From Methylocystis bryophila (GTDB lineage: Bacteria; Pseudomonadota; Alphaproteobacteria; Rhizobiales; Beijerinckiaceae), in NCBI RefSeq assembly GCF_027925445.1, contig NZ_AP027149.1, positions 2,988,501 through 3,052,500 of the forward strand: a stretch of DNA of 64,000 nucleotides, in the 5' to 3' direction. The notes beneath the pieces were generated by a model, which searched no databases, had not been told where the DNA came from, and worked only from the letters and a program-made list of their open reading frames with translations. The first letter of the stretch is position 1, and every line of letters starts with the position of its first letter. The translations under genes and the position numbers were made by a program. Shown here in pieces: positions 59,870 through 64,000 of the stretch.

Positions 59870-60968
59870 CGCGTGCGATGACGCCGCCAGGGGTCGGCTC
59901 AGGCACGCCAGTCGTTGTCGGATAGGTCAGCGGCAAGCCCTCCAGCATCCGCGCCGCCAGATAGGCGAAGGCCTGCGCCTCGAGGAAGTCGGGCGACCAG
60001 CCCACGACATCGGCCGTCGTGACCTTGCAGGGAAGGCGCAGCACCAGCTCGCGCACGAGGATAGGATTGCGCGCGCCGCCGCCGCAAACGATGAGGAGCT
60101 CCGGCTCCCTAGGCAGATGCGGGAAGAGGCGCAGCACCGAACCCGCCGTGAAAGCCGTCAGCGTGGCGGCGGCGTCCTCAGTTGAGAGATGACTTATCGC
60201 CTTAGGAGAAAAAGCATTGCGATCTAGCGATTTAGGTGGCGTATCCTCAAAGAATGGATGAGATAACAAGCGCAGCAAGGCGGCCTCATTGACGCGCCCG
60301 CGCGCCGCCGTTCGGCCATGCCGGTCGATGGGCGCGCCGGTGCGCTGGAGCATGAGATCGTCGATCAGCGCATTACCCGGCCCCGTGTCGCAAGCGATCG
60401 GTTCAAGGCCGTCCTCGACATAGGTGACGTTGGCGACTCCCCCAATGTTGAGCAGCGCCACCGGCCCGCGGAAGCCCGCAGCGGCGACAAGCGCGCGGTG
60501 GAACACAGGGACGATCGGCGCGCCCTCCCCTCCGGCGGCAAGGTCCGCAGCGCGAAAGTCGTGGACCACGTCGAGCCCCAGCCTCCCCGCAAGCGCGGCG
60601 CCGTCGCCGAGCTGGACGCTCAGACGCTCCTTGGGGCGGTGCAGCACCGTCTGCCCGTGAAACCCGACGACCGAAATCGACGCCGGGTCAATCGCGTAAT
60701 CGGCGAGAAAGGCCTCGACGGCTTCCGCGTGGCGGTCCGTCACCATTTTTTCCGCGACCGCCAAGACGCCAGGACGCGCCGTCCGGTCCTGTAGCGTCGC
60801 CGCTTCCGCGAGCGCGCCGCGCAAGAGCCCCCGGTCGGCGTCGGAATAGGGAAAGCTCCCCGTCGGGCCAAAGACGAGCTGTTCATCGCCGTCGGTCTCG
60901 AGGAGCGCCACGTCGACGCCGTCCATCGACGTGCCGGACATGAGGCCGATCCCGCGATAAGTCGGCAT
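59844..60968 (-). CDS. anmK: Anhydro-N-acetylmuramic acid kinase
   Basis: A 374-aa cytosolic kinase that opens and phosphorylates anhydroMurNAc during cell-wall recycling. It begins RGIGLMSGTSMDGVDVALLE, the AnmK hallmark, with NIGGVANVTY and CDTGPGNALIDD in the middle and CGGGARNPILVREL near the end, i.e. the ASKHA nucleotide site. Length is normal. Confidence 0.93.
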   Translation of the reverse strand: MPTYRGIGLMSGTSMDGVDVALLETDGDEQLVFGPTGSFPYSDADRGLLRGALAEAATLQDRTARPGVLAVAEKMVTDRHAEAVEAFLADYAIDPASISVVGFHGQTVLHRPKERLSVQLGDGAALAGRLGLDVVHDFRAADLAAGGEGAPIVPVFHRALVAAAGFRGPVALLNIGGVANVTYVEDGLEPIACDTGPGNALIDDLMLQRTGAPIDRHGRTAARGRVNEAALLRLLSHPFFEDTPPKSLDRNAFSPKAISHLSTEDAAATLTAFTAGSVLRLFPHLPREPELLIVCGGGARNPILVRELVLRLPCKVTTADVVGWSPDFLEAQAFAYLAARMLEGLPLTYPTTTGVPEPTPGGVIARASAATASL

Positions 60969-61015
60969 CAGAGCGCGCCTTCAAAGTGCGAGACCATAGA
61001 GGCGCCCACCGCGAG

Positions 61016-61147
61016 ACCCCTCCCCAACCCTCCCCCACTCCGCGGGAGAGGGAGCGGACTCTGGGCCGCATCAGCACATCGCGCAATTCTGATCGTTGGG
61101 GTCCCCTCTCCCGCTTGCGGGGGAGGAACAGGGAGGGGGCGCGACGC
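61016..61147. repeat. REP-like C-rich/G-rich intergenic repeat
   Basis: Two palindromic blocks, CCTCCCCCACTCCGCGGGAGAGG and CCCTCTCCCGCTTGCGGGGGAGG, flanked by CCCCTCCCC and GGGAGGGGGCG, so the whole element can also pair end to end. This style is common between genes in alphaproteobacteria. Confidence 0.7.
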
Positions 61148-61235
61148 GCCGATCGATTCCCGCATAGCCTGCACGTTCTTGACCATCATTGCTCGCACGC
61201 CGACAGTCTAGTTGAAGTCGTCAGGAAACGCGAAG

Positions 61236-61271
61236 GGGCGGCGGGCCTTTCCTGGGACCCGCCGCCCTTTT
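61236..61271. terminator. Hairpin downstream of the nlpD-like gene, possible terminator
   Basis: GGGCGGCGGG (61236-61245) pairs with CCCGCCGCCC (61258-61267) across 12 nt; TTTT follows on the plus strand. Its place after the leftward nlpD-like gene suggests a terminator, although the T run favours the plus strand, so it may act in both directions or on RNA stability. Confidence 0.5.
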
Positions 61272-61319
61272 CTCCGGCGCGGTGTGTCTCGCATGCGCCG
61301 GAGCGTCCTGCCCCGCGCG

Positions 61320-62642
61320 CTAGAGCGACGCGAGATAACCCATCGGATCGACCGGGGTCTTGCCCTTGCGCAGCTCGAAGTGGAGCTGCGGGGTCGGCAC
61401 ATCGCCGCTTTGCCCGGATTTGGCGATCGTCTGCCCGCGGGTGACCTGATCGCCGGCCTTCACATTCAGCTCCCCATTGTGGGCGTAAGCCGAGACGAAG
61501 CCGTTCGGATGCTTGATCAGCACGAGATTGCCGTAGCCCTTCAGGCCGTTCCCCGCATAGGCCACGACGCCGCTCTCAGCCGCCTTGACCTGCGTGCCCT
61601 CGGGCAGCGCGATGTTGATCCCGTCATTGCCGCCGGAGGTGAAGCTCTGGATGACCCGACCCCGCGCCGGCCAACGGAACTCGGGATGCGCGCCCGATCC
61701 GACCTTCTCCGTGGGCTCCTCGTCGCTGGCCGCTGGCGCAGCCGCTGCGACCTTGGGCGCGGCGGAAGGGGCCGGCGCCGCAGGCGTGGGCGGCGGGGAC
61801 GCGGCGGCGACGGCTGCGGGCGCCGCGGGCGGAGCCTTGGCAGCGTGCGCGGCCTGGGCGGGCGCCGGCTTCTGCGCTAACGCCGCCGGCTTCGCCACGG
61901 CGACCGGCTGCGGCTTCGCGGCGGCGAGCTGCGGTTTCGTCTGCGCAACGGCGGGTTTCGCTTGGGCAATCGCGGGCTTCGCTGGCGCCGCCGGCTGCGG
62001 CTTGGCTTGCGCGACCGGCTGCGGCTTTGCGGCGGGCGCGGCGGCGACCTGGGCGACATGGCCGGGCTTTGCCGGAGCGGGCGCAGCCGCAACCTTAGCG
62101 GGAGGCGGAGCCGCGGGCGTCGGCGCGGGCTTGGGGGCTTCGGCGACCTGGCGCGGCGCGGAGCTGGCCGGCTTCGGCGTCGCCGCGACCCTGCCGCTAT
62201 AGACCGGGATCACGAGACGGCTTCCCGGCGACACTTCAGAGGCGCTGGAAAAGCCGTTGACCCGGACCAGAACGTCCGTCGGGACGCCGTAGCGATTGGC
62301 GACAATCTCGGGGGTTTCTCCCTCCGCGAGGGTGACCGGCGTGCCGCCCTGAGCGGTCCAGTGATCGTATCCGTTCGCCGCGGCGCCGGCGGCCGCGACG
62401 GGAGGGTTGAGCGGCTGAGAGCGAACCGGGCCGGGAGCGGAGCCGCCGGAGATCGAGCCTGTCGCCACATTGTCGACCGGACGTCCGGGGCGCGAAGCCA
62501 CCTTCGTTCCGAAAGGATCGGAGAAGGGATCGGACGCAAAACGACTGGCGTCCGAGCAGCCCGAAATTGTAGCCGCCGCGCCGGCCGCGAGGGCGAAACG
62601 CAGCGCGACCCGAGAAAGAAGGAACTGACGCATTGTAGCCAT
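61320..62642 (-). CDS. nlpD: LysM + M23-like lipoprotein (NlpD/DipM type, division amidase activator)
   Basis: A 440-aa envelope protein. Lipoprotein-type signal (MRQFLLSRVALRF ... ISGC), a LysM domain (about 110-155: ETPEIVANRYGVPTDVLVRV), a very long Ala/Pro/Lys low-complexity linker (about 160-305), and an M23-type domain (about 315-440). The zinc site is degenerate: GNDGINIALPEG replaces HxGIDI, as in NlpD and DipM, so it should activate amidases rather than cut itself. Order surE-pcm-nlpD is conserved with enterics. Confidence 0.88.
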   Translation of the reverse strand: MATMRQFLLSRVALRFALAAGAAATISGCSDASRFASDPFSDPFGTKVASRPGRPVDNVATGSISGGSAPGPVRSQPLNPPVAAAGAAANGYDHWTAQGGTPVTLAEGETPEIVANRYGVPTDVLVRVNGFSSASEVSPGSRLVIPVYSGRVAATPKPASSAPRQVAEAPKPAPTPAAPPPAKVAAAPAPAKPGHVAQVAAAPAAKPQPVAQAKPQPAAPAKPAIAQAKPAVAQTKPQLAAAKPQPVAVAKPAALAQKPAPAQAAHAAKAPPAAPAAVAAASPPPTPAAPAPSAAPKVAAAAPAASDEEPTEKVGSGAHPEFRWPARGRVIQSFTSGGNDGINIALPEGTQVKAAESGVVAYAGNGLKGYGNLVLIKHPNGFVSAYAHNGELNVKAGDQVTRGQTIAKSGQSGDVPTPQLHFELRKGKTPVDPMGYLASL

Positions 62643-62786
62643 GACGCGACCCACCCGAACGCAAATCTGATCAGTCTCTTCTACGCCGCCCCGGTTAAGG
62701 GACGGTTTAAGATGAACATAGATCGGGCAAAATCTCGAAACTGCGCACGTCTCCTGTATCGGCCTGGAGTCGCGACGCAGCGTGAT

Positions 62787-63446
62787 CTAGAGCCGCGCGG
62801 CCAGGCCCGCCGCCGCCAAGGGCAGCCGACAGGGGCCGAGATCGGTCTCCCTGACGCCTTCTCCCGTCCGTTCAAGGCGGATGCTGCGAGTCTGGCCTTG
62901 GCCCACCCGAGCGAAAACCAGAACGCCGCCGAGAGCGAGCCGCTCGACCAGCCCGGCCGGGGTGTCCCGCGTCGCGACATGGAGGATGATCCGCTCGAAA
63001 GCGCCAAGCTCCGCGGGCGGCTCGAGACCGTCGGCATGGATCACGCGTGCGTTCATGACGCCCGCGCTCGCGAGCCGCGCCGAGGCCTCCGCCGCGAGAG
63101 ACGCGTAGCGCTCGAGCGAGATCACCTCGCGCGCAAGCTGCGCGAGCACCGCCGCGGCGTAGCCCGAGCCCGATCCGACCTCGAGCACGCGATGCTCGGG
63201 CGTGACGCGAAGCGCCTCGATGCGCCGTCCGAGATCGGCGGCGGAGGGCATCGACTGGCCGCAGTCGATCGGCAGCGCCATGTCGCGATCGGCCAGATCT
63301 CGAAAGCGATGCGGCGCGAAGAGCAGCCGCGGGGCGCGCTCGATGGCGCGCATGATCGCAACGTTCCGCACGCCCGCGCGGCGCAGCTGCAAGAGCAGCG
63401 CAGCGCGCTGCTCGACCTCCGCCCCAGCCGTGAGCTCCGCGCTCAT
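62787..63446 (-). CDS. pcm: Protein-L-isoaspartate O-methyltransferase
   Basis: A 219-aa repair methyltransferase acting on isoaspartyl residues. SAM motif I VLEVGSGSGYAAAVLAQLA, the pre-motif with CGQSMPSAADLGRRIEAL, and MRAIERAPRLLFAP near the start match Pcm. Start ATG 63446 overlaps the surE stop by 4 bp. The usual PIGQ-type segment reads ALPIDCGQSM. Confidence 0.9.
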   Translation of the reverse strand: MSAELTAGAEVEQRAALLLQLRRAGVRNVAIMRAIERAPRLLFAPHRFRDLADRDMALPIDCGQSMPSAADLGRRIEALRVTPEHRVLEVGSGSGYAAAVLAQLAREVISLERYASLAAEASARLASAGVMNARVIHADGLEPPAELGAFERIILHVATRDTPAGLVERLALGGVLVFARVGQGQTRSIRLERTGEGVRETDLGPCRLPLAAAGLAARL

Positions 63447-64000
63447 GTCTCGACCTCGAAGATCGAGGCCAGCGTCGTCACGGTCGGATGATCGGTCAGG
63501 TCGAGCTTGAGCGGCGTGATTGAGATCAGACGCTTCTCGAGCGCCTCGAGATCGGTGCCCGCTTCCGGGGTGAAGTCGGCCCGGCGGAAGGCGATCCAAT
63601 GATAGGGATTGCCGCGGCCGTCGCGGCGGTCCTCGACATACATGAGATCGGCGCTTCGGCGACCCTGCACGGTGATCGCCACGCCCTTGACGTCCTCGGC
63701 CGGACAGGGCGGAAAATTCACATTCATCAGGACGTTCTGCGGAACGCCCGCCGCGATGAGCCGGCGCAGCACGGAAGCGGCATGGGCCTCAACGCAATCC
63801 CAGTGCCCCTCGCGCCGGCCGGAAAAGAAATCATAGGCCTGCGAGAGCGCGATCGAGGGAATGCCGAGCAAGGCGCCCTCCATCGCCGCCGCGATGGTGC
63901 CCGAATAGGTCACGTCCTCGGCGACGTTTTGGCCGTTGTTCACCCCCGAGAGCACGAGGTCGGGCGGCCGGTCCATGAGCTTCCTGACCGCGACGATCAC
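63443..64000 (-). CDS. surE: 5'/3'-nucleotidase SurE (3' part; 5' end outside window)
   Basis: At least 185 aa of SurE, a survival-associated nucleotidase; the N-terminus lies right of the window. Visible: PDLVLSGVNNGQNVAEDVTYSG with the metal Asn, AAMEGALLGIPSIALSQ, NVNFPPCPAEDVKGVAIT, and the end ISITPLKLDLTDHP. Overlaps pcm by 4 bp. Confidence 0.92.
   Translation of the reverse strand: MIVAVRKLMDRPPDLVLSGVNNGQNVAEDVTYSGTIAAAMEGALLGIPSIALSQAYDFFSGRREGHWDCVEAHAASVLRRLIAAGVPQNVLMNVNFPPCPAEDVKGVAITVQGRRSADLMYVEDRRDGRGNPYHWIAFRRADFTPEAGTDLEALEKRLISITPLKLDLTDHPTVTTLASIFEVET

Larger units (their letters stand above)
60969..61319. other. Intergenic region with GC-rich inverted repeats, 351 bp
   Basis: Between anmK and the nlpD-like gene (both leftward). 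It holds C-rich/G-rich repeat blocks (61016-61147) and a hairpin with a T tail (61236-61271). No gene seen. Confidence 0.6.

Overview
The window looks like a chromosome segment of a GC-rich alphaproteobacterium, most likely a type II methanotroph of the Methylosinus/Methylocystis kind. The main pointers are a Tat-exported four-helix copper-storage protein with 13 cysteines (Csp1, 6068-6505), a malyl-CoA lyase (58232-59275) that fits a serine-cycle methylotroph, an alphaproteobacterial mntH/mntR pair, and intergenic repeat families typical of Rhizobiales. The genus is an inference, because no methane or methanol oxidation gene lies in the window.

Layout. 1-5.4 kb: end of an FAH-family enzyme, a cyclase-family hydrolase, a DUF4239 membrane protein, a secreted protein with a PEP-CTERM-like tail, and a group of small proteins (Gly-rich, YidB, phasin-like). 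5.5-8.2 kb: XRE regulator, csp1, and divergent purine-salvage genes (hpt, adenine deaminase). 8.5-18.7 kb: MHYT-type hybrid histidine kinase, a possible CYTH-like protein, mntH and mntR facing apart, a sorbosone dehydrogenase-cytochrome c fusion, and a CPA1 Na+/H+ antiporter. 18.7-41.4 kb: a surface-polysaccharide island. Its left arm is a tightly overlapping operon that reads as a heptose or heptose-derived nucleotide-sugar pathway (two-subunit transketolase, GmhA-like isomerase, kinases, phosphatase, nucleotidyltransferases, epimerase and dehydratase, alcohol dehydrogenase, methyltransferase). Its middle is a leftward set of three C-methyltransferase-like proteins, an SDR and a WbuC cupin. 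Its right arm is a repeated [glycosyltransferase + acyltransferase] module and an SGNH protein flanked by 165-bp direct repeats.

41.5-54.7 kb: an lhgO-like oxidase, then a respiratory block. A caa3-like cytochrome oxidase operon (coxB-A-C-D, leftward) is divergent from an Alternative Complex III operon (actB-C-D-E-F plus a small membrane protein, rightward). The pentaheme subunit actA is separate and inverted at the far end. Together these would carry electrons from quinol to oxygen without a bc1 complex.

54.8-64 kb: remains of an FdhF/YdeP-type molybdoenzyme gene, tRNA-Thr(CGT), lapA-ihfB-sppA, malyl-CoA lyase, a BP74-like secreted protein, anmK, and the conserved order surE-pcm-nlpD/dipM; surE runs off the right edge.

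The least familiar parts are the heptose/transketolase operon with its reversed-order HldE-like enzyme, the duplicated transferase module, the direct repeats around the SGNH gene, and the ACIII/oxidase arrangement. All functional assignments rest on reading motifs and remembered family features; no database search was run.
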